64,000 nucleotides of DNA, taken from assembly GCF_013839515.1 (NCBI RefSeq), contig NZ_JACDNQ010000009.1, positions 1 to 64,000 on the forward strand. Direction: 5' to 3'. Within the stretch, counting starts at the first letter, position 1; the number at the start of each line of letters is the position of its first letter. The DNA is from Natronomonas salinimetallica (GTDB lineage Archaea; Halobacteriota; Halobacteria; Halobacteriales; Haloarculaceae). Below, piece by piece: positions 15,940 to 24,243 of the stretch. The notes below the pieces were generated by a model that saw only the letters and a list, made by a program, of their open reading frames with translations, was not told the origin of the DNA and searched no databases. The translations under genes and the position numbers were made by a program.

Positions 15940-16257
15940 TTATCCTCGGACGAGCCGCGTGACCCGAGACAGCACACCGGTGTCGTCAGCGGCTGTCTCG
16001 GTATCGCGTCGTGCATCTTCAATGACACTGGGCTCATCGATCCAATGCTGGAACCTGTTCGTGCTTTCAAACTGAACCGCCGGCGCGTAAATACCCACCC
16101 GATGGGGTGGCGTGGCCTTCTGGAACTCCCAGCACTGCTGTTGGTCCAGATGTGCCGAGAAATCAGCGACGATCCGCCCGTCGTCCTTGAAATCGAGTTC
16201 ACACAGCCCGTCGGACAGCGCACTGACACTCCCGCAACAACGACGGAGACGCCGCAT
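15940..16257 (-). CDS. Small unknown protein leading the AddAB-like operon
   Basis: 105 residues from the ATG at 16257, ending five bases before the AddB-like start, so it is probably the first gene of that operon. It has two adjacent cysteines near the start (RRCCGSVSAL), a beta-rich middle (LCELDFKDDGRIVADFSAHL) and an Arg-rich end. Upstream in-frame ATGs would add up to 21 residues of poor composition. I do not recognise the family; it may be an accessory subunit. Confidence 0.5.
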   Translation of the reverse strand: MRRLRRCCGSVSALSDGLCELDFKDDGRIVADFSAHLDQQQCWEFQKATPPHRVGIYAPAVQFESTNRFQHWIDEPSVIEDARRDTETAADDTGVLSRVTRLVRG

Positions 16258-16483
16258 ACAGGGACGCCGACAGCAATAGTGGAACATATTCGCTCCCGGA
16301 CGGCACCCGGAGAGACGCACTCGATTTGGCGACTGCGGGCGGGGCCGCCGCCTCGGAAGACGGTGGTCCGTCCACGAACGCCGGTCTCCGGCACGCTCCG
16401 ATCCCGGCGTCTACTGCCGGGGGCGGCCCGAGGGGGCGTTCCGGTCGCGCCGGAACTATATCGATCGGGGGCGGACGAGGGGT

Positions 16484-17407
16484 ATGACGCTCCGATTGCC
16501 GAGCGAGATCGTCGTCGAACAGTTCTTGCCGACGGCGCGGGCGATGCTGGCGACGGCGCTCGTCGAACGGGGGTTCACCCAACGGGAGGTCGCCGACCGA
16601 CTCGGCGTCACCCAGGCACAGGTGAGCCGCTACGTCGGAGGCGACGTCCCTATCGAGGAGCGATTCGCCGACGACGAGCGTATGCGGACGACCGTCGATC
16701 ACATCGCCGACGGCTTCGCCTCCGGCGGGATGGACGAGTACGAGGCGCTGGCGGAGTTGCTTTCTCTCGTCCGGGCGTTCGAGGACCGGGGACCGATCTG
16801 TGCCGCCCACGAGGCGGCCGTCCCCGCGCTGGAGGGGTTGGGCTGTGATCTCTGTGTCCGCGGCACCGACGCCCAACTCGAAGCCGAACGCACCGTCCTC
16901 TCGAACGTCCGGCGCGCGCTCAGAACGATCGAGGCCGAACCCGCGTTCGTCCCGCTCGTCCCGAACGTCGGAACGAATCTCGGGATGGCGCTGCCCGACC
17001 CGGTGGACGCGACGGACGTCGCGGCGGTTCCTGGTCGCGTTCACGCGATGCGTGGGCGCGTCCACGTCCCGTCGAACCCCGAGTTCGGTGCATCCGAACA
17101 CGTCGCGACGGCGCTTTTGGCCGCGACGGCCGCAGACCCCGAGGTCCGCGGTGCGATCAACCTCGCGACGAGCGAACCGTTTCTCGAAGCGGCTCGGACG
17201 GCGGGTCTCTCCCTCCTCGAGTTCGAGCCGAGTTACGAAACCCGCCGCGAACGCCTCGAATCTCGGTTTCGGGAGGACGGACCGGTCCCGCGGATCTGTT
17301 ATCATCGGGGCGACTTCGGCGTCGAGCCGATCACGTACGTCCTCGGCGAGTCGGCACTCGCGGCCGCCGAGTTGGCGACGGATCTCGCCGCGGCGGCCGC
17401 GGAGTGA
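16484..17407 (+). CDS. thiR: ThiR-type thiamine-phosphate-sensing regulator (HTH-ThiN)
   Basis: 307 residues. An N-terminal helix-turn-helix (FTQREVADRLGVTQAQVSRY, 30-49) is fused to a region with two cysteines (CAAH, CDLCVRG near 107-130) and a C-terminal ThiN domain (about 140-300: VPLVPNVGTNLGMALPD, CYHRGDFGVEPITYVLG). ThiN alone is a thiamine-phosphate synthase; the HTH-ThiN fusions are archaeal repressors of thiamine genes that bind thiamine phosphates. No thiamine genes are adjacent, so it would act in trans. A TATA-like ACTATATCG lies about 30 bases upstream. Confidence 0.8.
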   Translation: MTLRLPSEIVVEQFLPTARAMLATALVERGFTQREVADRLGVTQAQVSRYVGGDVPIEERFADDERMRTTVDHIADGFASGGMDEYEALAELLSLVRAFEDRGPICAAHEAAVPALEGLGCDLCVRGTDAQLEAERTVLSNVRRALRTIEAEPAFVPLVPNVGTNLGMALPDPVDATDVAAVPGRVHAMRGRVHVPSNPEFGASEHVATALLAATAADPEVRGAINLATSEPFLEAARTAGLSLLEFEPSYETRRERLESRFREDGPVPRICYHRGDFGVEPITYVLGESALAAAELATDLAAAAAE

Positions 17408-17558
17408 CGCTCGGACGGACTGCCGTCGTCGGCTCTCGGCGCTCGCCGACCCGGTCGGCCGTTCGCCGCGAGCGCGGTAGGACGGTCCCTCCCAGCCGCC
17501 GTCGACGCTGCGGTTCCGCGTGGCGGCGGACGGGAGCGCGACCGCCCACGGATACTCA

Positions 17559-18881
17559 TCAGTCCGCCGGTTCGGGGGCGGCGCTGTCCGACCCGAGCCG
17601 TTCGAGGACGTATTTCACGAACAGTCCGATCATCGCGAGCGCGAGGAGAACGGCGAACGCCAGAACGGCTCCAGAGAGCGGGCCGAGGCCGCCTGCGGCC
17701 TGCCCGCGGAGGAAGTTCGCCGCGAGCACCCCCGAGACGGAGAGCAACGCGAGGCCGCCGACGTTCGTGAACGCGGACGTCGGGCGCGAGACCGCGGGGG
17801 AGTTCAAGAGATACACCACGATGGCGATGGCGAACGGTGTTCCCACCGTCCCCAACGCGAGCACGAGAACGAGCTGGCCGATGACTTGGCCGCCGATGAC
17901 GGCGCCGGGGGCCGACAGGAGCGCGACCGCCGCCAGCAGCCCCCGATAACGCGGGTCCTCGACCGTCGTTCCCCAGCCGAGTTTGTCCGCGAGGACGAAC
18001 GGCGTGACGATGGTGTTCCCGCCGAGCGTCGAGACTGCCGCCCCGCCGAGTCCGAACAAAAAGAGCCACCGGGCGTTCTCGCCGACGAGCGGGCCGAGTG
18101 CCTGTGCGGCCCCGACGGTGCTGAGATCGGGATCCGAGAGGACGCTCGCCGCAACGAGGAAGATGGCGACACTGTAAACGCCGAAGGCGACGAGCATCGA
18201 CGCGCCGACGTCGAACGTCGCAAGCCCGTATTCGCGTTCGGTCCATCCCTTCGCGCGCATCGTATACGAGTGCATCGTGATGAGCGTGATGTGGACCGCA
18301 CCACCGAGGATGCCCGCGGCGACGAGCGCGCTCCCACCGGGAAGCGTCGGGACGAGCCCGATCGCGGCCGCACCGGGATCGACCGGAACGACGAACAGTG
18401 ACGCGACGAACGCGAGGACGACCCCGGCAACGAGAAGTTTCGCCGCCGCTTCCAGGAGCCCGTACCCCCGTCCGGCGAGCCCGAGTGCGAGGACGACGGC
18501 CCAGAGCAGCCCCCAAAGCCAGGCGTCGACGCCCGTAATAGTCGCGGAGACGCTCGCGAGCGTGTTCATGATTACCAGCTGGGCGACCCCCGAGGCGAGG
18601 ACGACGTCGGCGACGAGGAGCCACGCCCACCACTCGCCGAGATACTCCTCGACCACGGAGACGATCCCGCGCTCCGTGAGCAACCCGAGTCGCATTGCGA
18701 GATACTGAGCAAGCGCTCCGGCGAACGCCGAGAGGACCACGACCCACAGCAGGTCGTAGCCGTAGGCCGCGCCGCCGGTGACGAGACTGGCCATCGTCGC
18801 CGGGCCGGCCGCGATGGCACCCGCGACCCACGACGGGCCCATCTCACCGGCGTAGCCACGGATACGCCCGAGGTCGGCCAT
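17559..18881 (-). CDS. Nramp-family transporter, divergent
   Basis: 440 residues with about eleven membrane helices. The first helix begins EMGPSWVAGAIAAGPATMAS, where Nramp metal transporters carry GPG...DPGN; the metal-binding Asp and Asn are absent. In helix 6 the site reads ITLITMHSYTM, keeping the Met and His but not MPH. So the fold is Nramp but the substrate may not be Mn2+ or Fe2+; Mg2+ or an organic substrate is possible, as in other DPGN-less relatives. Its ATG at 18881 overlaps the stop of the upstream PhyH gene by one base (TGATG), so the two are co-translated. The in-frame extension further upstream lies antisense of nothing real and inside the PhyH gene, so I exclude it. Confidence 0.82.
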   Translation of the reverse strand: MADLGRIRGYAGEMGPSWVAGAIAAGPATMASLVTGGAAYGYDLLWVVVLSAFAGALAQYLAMRLGLLTERGIVSVVEEYLGEWWAWLLVADVVLASGVAQLVIMNTLASVSATITGVDAWLWGLLWAVVLALGLAGRGYGLLEAAAKLLVAGVVLAFVASLFVVPVDPGAAAIGLVPTLPGGSALVAAGILGGAVHITLITMHSYTMRAKGWTEREYGLATFDVGASMLVAFGVYSVAIFLVAASVLSDPDLSTVGAAQALGPLVGENARWLFLFGLGGAAVSTLGGNTIVTPFVLADKLGWGTTVEDPRYRGLLAAVALLSAPGAVIGGQVIGQLVLVLALGTVGTPFAIAIVVYLLNSPAVSRPTSAFTNVGGLALLSVSGVLAANFLRGQAAGGLGPLSGAVLAFAVLLALAMIGLFVKYVLERLGSDSAAPEPAD

Positions 18882-19654
18882 CACACACACCCCGGAAACG
18901 CCTCGCCGGCGATCGACAGACTGTCGACCCACGCCGGCCGATCGTCGGTGCTGAACCGCGATCGAGAGCGCATGTAGGCGACGATCATCGCTCGCCGCCA
19001 TCGGTCGCTCCCGTTGGGGGCGGTGTAGTGCGGCAACAGACAGTGTTGGAACAACGCGTCGCCCGGTTCCATCGGCAGCGCAACGGTGTCGCTTTCGTCG
19101 TAGTCGCGTTCGGCGACCGTGATATCGGTGTCGTATTCCAGGGCCTCGTGTTCGAGCAGGCCGTCGGTATGCGCCCCGGGGACGACCTGCATGCAGCCGT
19201 TCCCGGCCGTCGCCTCGTCGAGTGCGACCCAGACGGTCACGTGATCCATCGGATGGATCGGGTAGTAGGCCGCGTCCTGGTGGAACTTCTTGGCGCTGCC
19301 GACGCCTGGCGGCTTGAGCATCCCCGCACACCGTAGCAGCTTCAGGTTTGGTCCCTGCAGTCGAGAGACCGCATCGACGATCCCTTCGTGGGTCGCAAGG
19401 TCGCCGAAGACGTCGTCCTCGCGGGCCATCCCGACCCCTTCGAACTTGCGGACCGGTTGGCCCTCGCCCTCGAAGTCCGCCGGGTCGACGGACGGCTCGA
19501 GCATTCGCTCGAACCCGCTCGCCTCGCGGTCGCCGCGGACGTACTCCCGGAGGCGTGTTCGTATCGCCGCCACCTCGTCCTCCGAGAGGACGTCCTCGAC
19601 GACGACGTAGCCGTCCCTCTGATACTGTTCGAACTGCTCGTCCGTTAGCGACAT
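18881..19654 (-). CDS. Phytanoyl-CoA dioxygenase (PhyH) family enzyme
   Basis: 257 residues, the normal length for this Fe(II)/2-oxoglutarate oxygenase family. The iron ligands are H and D in KKFHQDAAYYP and a distal H in QHCLLPHYTAPN; the 2-oxoglutarate-binding Arg is probably in WRRAMIVAYM. The substrate cannot be read from sequence; family members hydroxylate fatty acyl-CoAs, ectoine or small natural products. It heads a two-gene unit with a divergent Nramp transporter, suggesting that the transporter and the oxygenase serve one compound or that both respond to metal supply. Confidence 0.85.
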   Translation of the reverse strand: MSLTDEQFEQYQRDGYVVVEDVLSEDEVAAIRTRLREYVRGDREASGFERMLEPSVDPADFEGEGQPVRKFEGVGMAREDDVFGDLATHEGIVDAVSRLQGPNLKLLRCAGMLKPPGVGSAKKFHQDAAYYPIHPMDHVTVWVALDEATAGNGCMQVVPGAHTDGLLEHEALEYDTDITVAERDYDESDTVALPMEPGDALFQHCLLPHYTAPNGSDRWRRAMIVAYMRSRSRFSTDDRPAWVDSLSIAGEAFPGCV

Positions 19655-19765
19655 ACCACCTAGTACTATTCAGTCGTAATAAATCGCCGTGTTCCGGGGA
19701 TATCGGTGACACCAACGGGCCGCTACGGGGGCGGTGACGTTTCCGGAGGCGGGAAAAATATACGG

Positions 19766-19855
19766 ACTATATAGTAAAAATCGCAACTATATACACATCG
19801 ATCGCACGGCGGCCGTGCGATCGAGTGTGTCTTGTCTTCCGATCTCTACTATAGT
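19766..19855 (+). repeat. MITE copy B
   Basis: 90 bp. The ends are ACTATATAGTAAAAATCGC on the left and, read inward from the right, ACTATAGTAGAGATCGGAAG, an imperfect terminal inverted repeat. The core is a long palindrome CACATCGATCGCACGG/CCGTGCGATCGAGTGTG. The right end reaches into the Mrp gene and provides its stop codon (TAG read from 19851 to 19849). Confidence 0.8.
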
Positions 19856-20970
19856 TTCGGCCCGGGGCCGCCTTGCGGGGACTCCTCGACCGGGCTCTTG
19901 TCCTCTTTGCGCCCGCCGAGTTCGAGCATGTCGGCCACCTTCCGGCGGTTGACCTCGCCGACGCGGTCGGCGATCGAATCGACCAGTTCCACGATCGGCT
20001 CCCGGACGGGGCTGCCCTCGAGTTTGACGGCCGGGTCGTCGGTGCCGTCGGCCCCGAAGTCCTCGTGAATCGGGATCTGACCGAGCAGATCGACGTCGTA
20101 CGAGTCGGCGATCTCTTCGGCACCACCACGGCCGAACGGGTCGTGGGTCTCCTCACAGCTCGGGCAGTGATAGAGGCTCATGTTCTCGACGATGCCCAGG
20201 ACGGGCGTGTCGTGTTTCTCGAAGAGCCGAAGCCCCTTGCGGGCATCGTCGACGGCCATCTGCTGGGGCGTCGTCACGATGACGACGCCGGCGACGGGCA
20301 GCGTCTGGACGAGGTCCAGGGAGGCGTCACCGGTTCCCGGCGGCAGATCGACGACGAGGTAGTCGAGTGCGCCCCACTCGACGTTCTCGAAGAAGTGCGT
20401 CATCACGTTGTTGACCATCGGTCCACGGAGGATCGCCGGGTCGTCCTTTTCGCCCATCAAGAAGCTCATGCTCATGACCTTCACGCCGTCGGCGGTCGGC
20501 GGGACGATCTTCTCCTGTGGCGTCACGCCCGGCTCCTCTTCGACGGGGAGGACACGGGGGGCGTTCGGACCGTGGATGTCGGCGTCCAGCAGACCGACGC
20601 GTGCGCCCATCTGCTCTAACCCGGCCGCGAGGTTGGCCGCGACCGTCGTCTTCCCGACGCCGCCTTTCCCGGAGGCGACGGCGACGACGTTGCGGACGTT
20701 GGGCATGACTTCCTCGTCGAAGCCGTGTTCCGCGCCGGCCTCGGCATAGAGGTCCGGTTCGAGACCGACGTCCCTGACCGCCTCACGGATCGCGTTGCCT
20801 AATTCGAGTTCTGCGGGCGCGAAGGGGGTGTTAAACGCGAGCGAGATCGAGGCCGTTCCGTCCTCGATCTCCACGTCGTTTATCAACTCCATCGTCACGA
20901 CGTCCTCGCCGACGAGGGGATCTTCGATCTCCCGGAGCCGCGTTTCGAGTTCCGCTTCGTGTTCGGTCAT
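19849..20970 (-). CDS. mrp: Mrp/NBP35-type Fe-S cluster carrier ATPase
   Basis: 373 residues. An N-terminal DUF59/MIP18-like domain (1-85) precedes a P-loop ATPase with deviant Walker A GKGGVGKTT (near 101-109), DADIHGPNAPR and VVDLPPGTGDASLD. The CxxC in LYHCPSCEE bridges the cluster in the dimer. It delivers 4Fe-4S clusters to apoproteins, such as the Fe-S subunit encoded nearby at 22789-24243. The last residues are GPGPKL, and the stop codon is contributed by MITE copy B, so the original C-terminus may have been altered. Confidence 0.92.
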   Translation of the reverse strand: MTEHEAELETRLREIEDPLVGEDVVTMELINDVEIEDGTASISLAFNTPFAPAELELGNAIREAVRDVGLEPDLYAEAGAEHGFDEEVMPNVRNVVAVASGKGGVGKTTVAANLAAGLEQMGARVGLLDADIHGPNAPRVLPVEEEPGVTPQEKIVPPTADGVKVMSMSFLMGEKDDPAILRGPMVNNVMTHFFENVEWGALDYLVVDLPPGTGDASLDLVQTLPVAGVVIVTTPQQMAVDDARKGLRLFEKHDTPVLGIVENMSLYHCPSCEETHDPFGRGGAEEIADSYDVDLLGQIPIHEDFGADGTDDPAVKLEGSPVREPIVELVDSIADRVGEVNRRKVADMLELGGRKEDKSPVEESPQGGPGPKL

Positions 20971-21065
20971 CTGATCGGCGAGGTTACGGCGGGCGAACGT
21001 ATGAGGCTTTATTTTCCCACGACCGGCTGCCGGTGTGGCGGTCTACAAAAAGAGCAGGCCGAGTG

Positions 21066-21140
21066 CCTCGGGGTCGGACGGAAGACGACGTCTTCCGTGA
21101 TGACGAGAGACGGCGTCTCTCGAACCACTTGACCCCGAGG
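21066..21140. repeat. Solo nested-hairpin element, IS605 left-end-like
   Basis: An outer 10-bp stem CCTCGGGGTC/GACCCCGAGG (21066-21075 with 21131-21140) encloses ACGGAAGAC/GTCTTCCGT (21078-21086 with 21090-21098) and CGAGAGAC/GTCTCTCG (21104-21111 with 21115-21122). The linker CCGTGATGACGAGA and the flank TACTTCAC recur in the element at 45532-45623. It fills most of the gap between mrp and the small membrane gene. It resembles palindrome-associated elements (PATEs) derived from IS200/IS605 ends. Confidence 0.6.
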
Positions 21141-21221
21141 TACTTCACTCGAGCTACCTACCGGTTGGTTTTCTCCTGCATTTTTATAAAACAGAACCGC
21201 AAAACCGTGACCGCCGACCGC

Positions 21222-21452
21222 CTACATCGCGGCCGGGAAGATCACGCCGATCAGCACGGTGAGGATGTAGAATCCGACCCACATCGAGACGATGAAGCCG
21301 ATCAGATACGTAAGCGCCATCAGCGCCTTCTCCATGTCACGGGGTTTCCCGAGGAACCATCCGAGAATCGCGGTGTACACCGGGGTCCCGATAATGATGA
21401 AGATGACCCATGTCCCTGGGTACAGGAAGTTCCACGCATCGAACTCCACCAT
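21222..21452 (-). CDS. Small membrane protein of the NrfD module
   Basis: 76 residues with two membrane helices (about 14-31 and 45-70) and a short basic loop (GKPRDMEK) between them. Its ATG overlaps the stop of the nrfD-like gene by one base, so it belongs to the same three-gene unit. It is probably a structural subunit of the membrane complex; I do not recognise a named family. Confidence 0.65.
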   Translation of the reverse strand: MVEFDAWNFLYPGTWVIFIIIGTPVYTAILGWFLGKPRDMEKALMALTYLIGFIVSMWVGFYILTVLIGVIFPAAM

Positions 21453-22789
21453 CAGTCATCACCCTCCACGGGGGCGTGGCCCTCGCCACGCAGCTCCTCG
21501 ATCGCGTGTAACTCGATCACCGGGATGACCTTCAAGATCACGAGGAAGAAAAGCGTACACAGGCCGATAGTTCCGGCCAGCGAGGCCAGTTCGACCGGGC
21601 TCGGGAAGTAGTGACCCGGGGTGTTGTAGTACATCGAGAACGTGGGGTATTCGAGCCCCTCGACGACGAACAACACCTTTTCGGTCAGCGTGCCGGCGAG
21701 CACCATCACCGACGCCGCGAGCGAGCGGCGGACGCTGAAGATGTGCGGTTTGACCGACTGTGCGAAGATGTACGCAAGCGCGATCAGGACGACGCCGATC
21801 GCGAACTGGTAGTAGGGGTTGGTGACCTTCGCCGCTGCGAGGGTCCGCTGGTCCAGCGGGGCCGCGTACACGCCCGTGATGACCTGTTGGAGCTGCAGCC
21901 AGAGGAACAGCAGGCTGAACAGCCCGAGCCACAGCGTCAGTCCGCGGATCACGTCGTCCGTGAGGATGTGATACCAATCGTACGCGCGACGCACCGTGAG
22001 CGCGAGGATGATCACGCCCGCGATCGCCGAGGTGAGCGCGATCGTGAGGAACTGCGGACCCTGGATCGCGCCCTGCCAGCCGGGCATCGACGGCAAGAGC
22101 GCGAAGAGCCACGGAATGACACCGCCGTGCAGCAACAGCGGGGCCATCACGATGACGCCCAGTGCGAGCCACCAGACGATCCGCTCTATGACCTCGTCTT
22201 CGGCCTCGGAGTAGCCGATCGTCGCGACCTTGTACACCGGCTCCAGGATGTTCGGAAGGTCATCTCGGAGTCGGGCGAGGTCGTATCTGACGGTCAAGCC
22301 GAGGTACGTGAGTGTCATCACCATGTACATCGTGATGACGGTCACGTCCCATACCAGCGGCGACTGATGAACCGTCACGGGGTACGCCTGCACGACGCTC
22401 GTAACGAGCCGGTCGGGTCGCCCGGCGTGGATAACGATGTAGAACCCGGCCATACTCAACGCGCCGATCGTCAGCAGTTCGGCGAGGCGGGCGACCGGCA
22501 GATACCGTTTCATCCCGAACAGCCGAACCGCGGCAGAGAGGATGATCCCGCCGTGGGCGATACCGACCCACCAGATGAACGCGCCGATATAAAGGCCCCA
22601 GGTGACGCCGCCGGCTGACCCCCAGTCGGCGAGGTTCGTGACCGCCAGTCCGCGATCCAGTTGAAGCGCCCAGAGGCCGAGCCAGACGACCGAAAGCAGG
22701 CTCGCGATACCGAAGACGATGTAATACCCCGCCGAGGTACTCTGCATCGGACGGACGATGTCTTCTGCGGAAGGTGTTCTCGAACTCAT
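21452..22789 (-). CDS. nrfD: NrfD/PsrC-type membrane quinone oxidoreductase subunit
   Basis: 445 residues with nine or ten membrane helices. The motif region GLYIGAFIWWVGIAHGGIIL near residues 68-88 is typical of the long PsrC/DmsC/ActC branch that exchanges electrons with menaquinone. The ATG overlaps the stop codon of the upstream Fe-S protein gene, so the three genes 24243-21222 form one translationally coupled unit. No molybdopterin or other catalytic subunit is encoded next to it. Confidence 0.85.
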   Translation of the reverse strand: MSSRTPSAEDIVRPMQSTSAGYYIVFGIASLLSVVWLGLWALQLDRGLAVTNLADWGSAGGVTWGLYIGAFIWWVGIAHGGIILSAAVRLFGMKRYLPVARLAELLTIGALSMAGFYIVIHAGRPDRLVTSVVQAYPVTVHQSPLVWDVTVITMYMVMTLTYLGLTVRYDLARLRDDLPNILEPVYKVATIGYSEAEDEVIERIVWWLALGVIVMAPLLLHGGVIPWLFALLPSMPGWQGAIQGPQFLTIALTSAIAGVIILALTVRRAYDWYHILTDDVIRGLTLWLGLFSLLFLWLQLQQVITGVYAAPLDQRTLAAAKVTNPYYQFAIGVVLIALAYIFAQSVKPHIFSVRRSLAASVMVLAGTLTEKVLFVVEGLEYPTFSMYYNTPGHYFPSPVELASLAGTIGLCTLFFLVILKVIPVIELHAIEELRGEGHAPVEGDD

Positions 22790-24243
22790 TAGTCGTCACC
22801 CGCTCCAAACGTGAACTGGTCGAGGTGGTGTTTGCGATTGTCCTCGACGCCGATCTGTTCGTACGTGACCGGTCCGTCGATCTGTTCGGCCTCAGGTCCG
22901 GGTTCGTTGCCGAGGTAGGTAACGTTCGGCTGGGTACCGAGGTCCTCGAGCAGTTTGAACGCCGAGAGCTTCCCCCACGGCGTGACCGTCTCGCCCCACT
23001 GCTCGCCGTTGTCGAGTTCGGTGTCGCGTTCGAACTCCTGTTCGGCGCGCTGGCGGAGATACTGTCGGGGACGGCTCTCGGGGTCGTTGACGTCGCCGAA
23101 GTGGATCGCACTCATCCCGGCCGCGTCACACGCGTCCATACAGGCGACGGTGCCGACCTTCTCCTCGCCGTTGTGGCCGTCCTGGCGGGAGGGGCAGTAC
23201 GTACATTTGCCCATGACACCCTGGGGCGGCCGGCTGTCGTTCCACTGGCCGCGCTCGTCGTGGATGTGGTCGTTGTTTTCGGTGAGGAGCTGGTTTCGCT
23301 CCTCGTAGTCCATCTCCTTGAGTGACTCGTGGTCGTAGTCGACGTCGGAGCCCATAAGCTCCTCGCGCGGTACCTCCGGTTCGCCCCACTGGAAGTAGTT
23401 GACACCGTACGGGCACGCGACCTGACAGTACCGACAGCCGATACAGACCTCGTAGTTCGTGAGAACGATGCCGTCTTTGTCCCGCGTGTGTCGCGCACGG
23501 ACCGGACAGACCTTCTCACACGGGGCGTTGGTACAGTGTTGACACGGCCGGACGAGGAAGTTCTCCTGTTCGGACTGTTCGTCCTCGTAGGTGAGGACGT
23601 ACATCCAGTTCGCCCCGGTGGACGTCTGGTTCTCCTCGATGCAACCCGTGACACACTCGAGACAGCCATCACACCGGTTGAGGTCGATGACCATCCCCAA
23701 CTGCGGCCCCTCGTCGGCGGTATCGCCGACCGGTTCCGCGCCGTACCCATCGTCTTTGGGGTCGCTCGAACTCTGTGCCGACGCCACGCCGCCGAGACCG
23801 AGCGCCGCAGCCCCGGCACCCATCTTCTTCATCGTGTCGCGGCGGCTCTGATTCATCTCGGTGTCGATTCCCGAGAGCTGGTCGACGAGGCTTTCGTCGC
23901 CGGTCAGCCGCTCGAAGATGCCGTCGTGTTCGTCATCCTCCTGTTTCGCTTGCATCTCCTCGAAGGCTTCGACCGTCGGCCGGTCGTCGACTTCGAACTC
24001 CTCTACGACCGCTTCGTTGTACTTCTCGTGGAACTCCGCCTCGGAGATCTCACCTTGGATGAGCCGCATGGCGTCCTCCGCCATGTCCATCCCGAGTTCG
24101 GTGTCATACTCGGTCTCATCGAGCATTTCCCGCATCTCGGACTCGTGATCGGCCCCCATCGGGTGGAACGATTCGTCCGCTGTGTTGTCGTTGTCCCCGC
24201 AGCCACAACTGTCGTGGTCACAGGAATCGTCGTCTCTACTCAT
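22789..24243 (-). CDS. Four-cluster ferredoxin subunit (PsrB/NrfC type) with internal Tat motif
   Basis: 484 residues. The C-terminal two thirds carry four 4Fe-4S motifs: RCDGCLECVTGC, PCQHCTNAPCEKVCP, CIGCRYCQVACP, and KCTYC plus a distal ACMDAC. A twin-arginine-like stretch SRRDTMKKMGAGAAALGLGG stands near residue 132, behind about 130 acidic residues; this could make the cluster domain extracellular, though an internal Tat signal is unusual. The extreme N-terminus is Cys-rich (CDHDSCGCGD). It would pass electrons between NrfD and an unseen catalytic partner. Start is the ATG at 24243. Confidence 0.85.
   Translation of the reverse strand: MSRDDDSCDHDSCGCGDNDNTADESFHPMGADHESEMREMLDETEYDTELGMDMAEDAMRLIQGEISEAEFHEKYNEAVVEEFEVDDRPTVEAFEEMQAKQEDDEHDGIFERLTGDESLVDQLSGIDTEMNQSRRDTMKKMGAGAAALGLGGVASAQSSSDPKDDGYGAEPVGDTADEGPQLGMVIDLNRCDGCLECVTGCIEENQTSTGANWMYVLTYEDEQSEQENFLVRPCQHCTNAPCEKVCPVRARHTRDKDGIVLTNYEVCIGCRYCQVACPYGVNYFQWGEPEVPREELMGSDVDYDHESLKEMDYEERNQLLTENNDHIHDERGQWNDSRPPQGVMGKCTYCPSRQDGHNGEEKVGTVACMDACDAAGMSAIHFGDVNDPESRPRQYLRQRAEQEFERDTELDNGEQWGETVTPWGKLSAFKLLEDLGTQPNVTYLGNEPGPEAEQIDGPVTYEQIGVEDNRKHHLDQFTFGAGDD

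Noticed and set aside
18882-19715. In-frame extension of the Nramp gene on the minus strand
   Set aside because: It is another frame of the PhyH gene and Arg/Gly-rich; the transporter begins at 18881.
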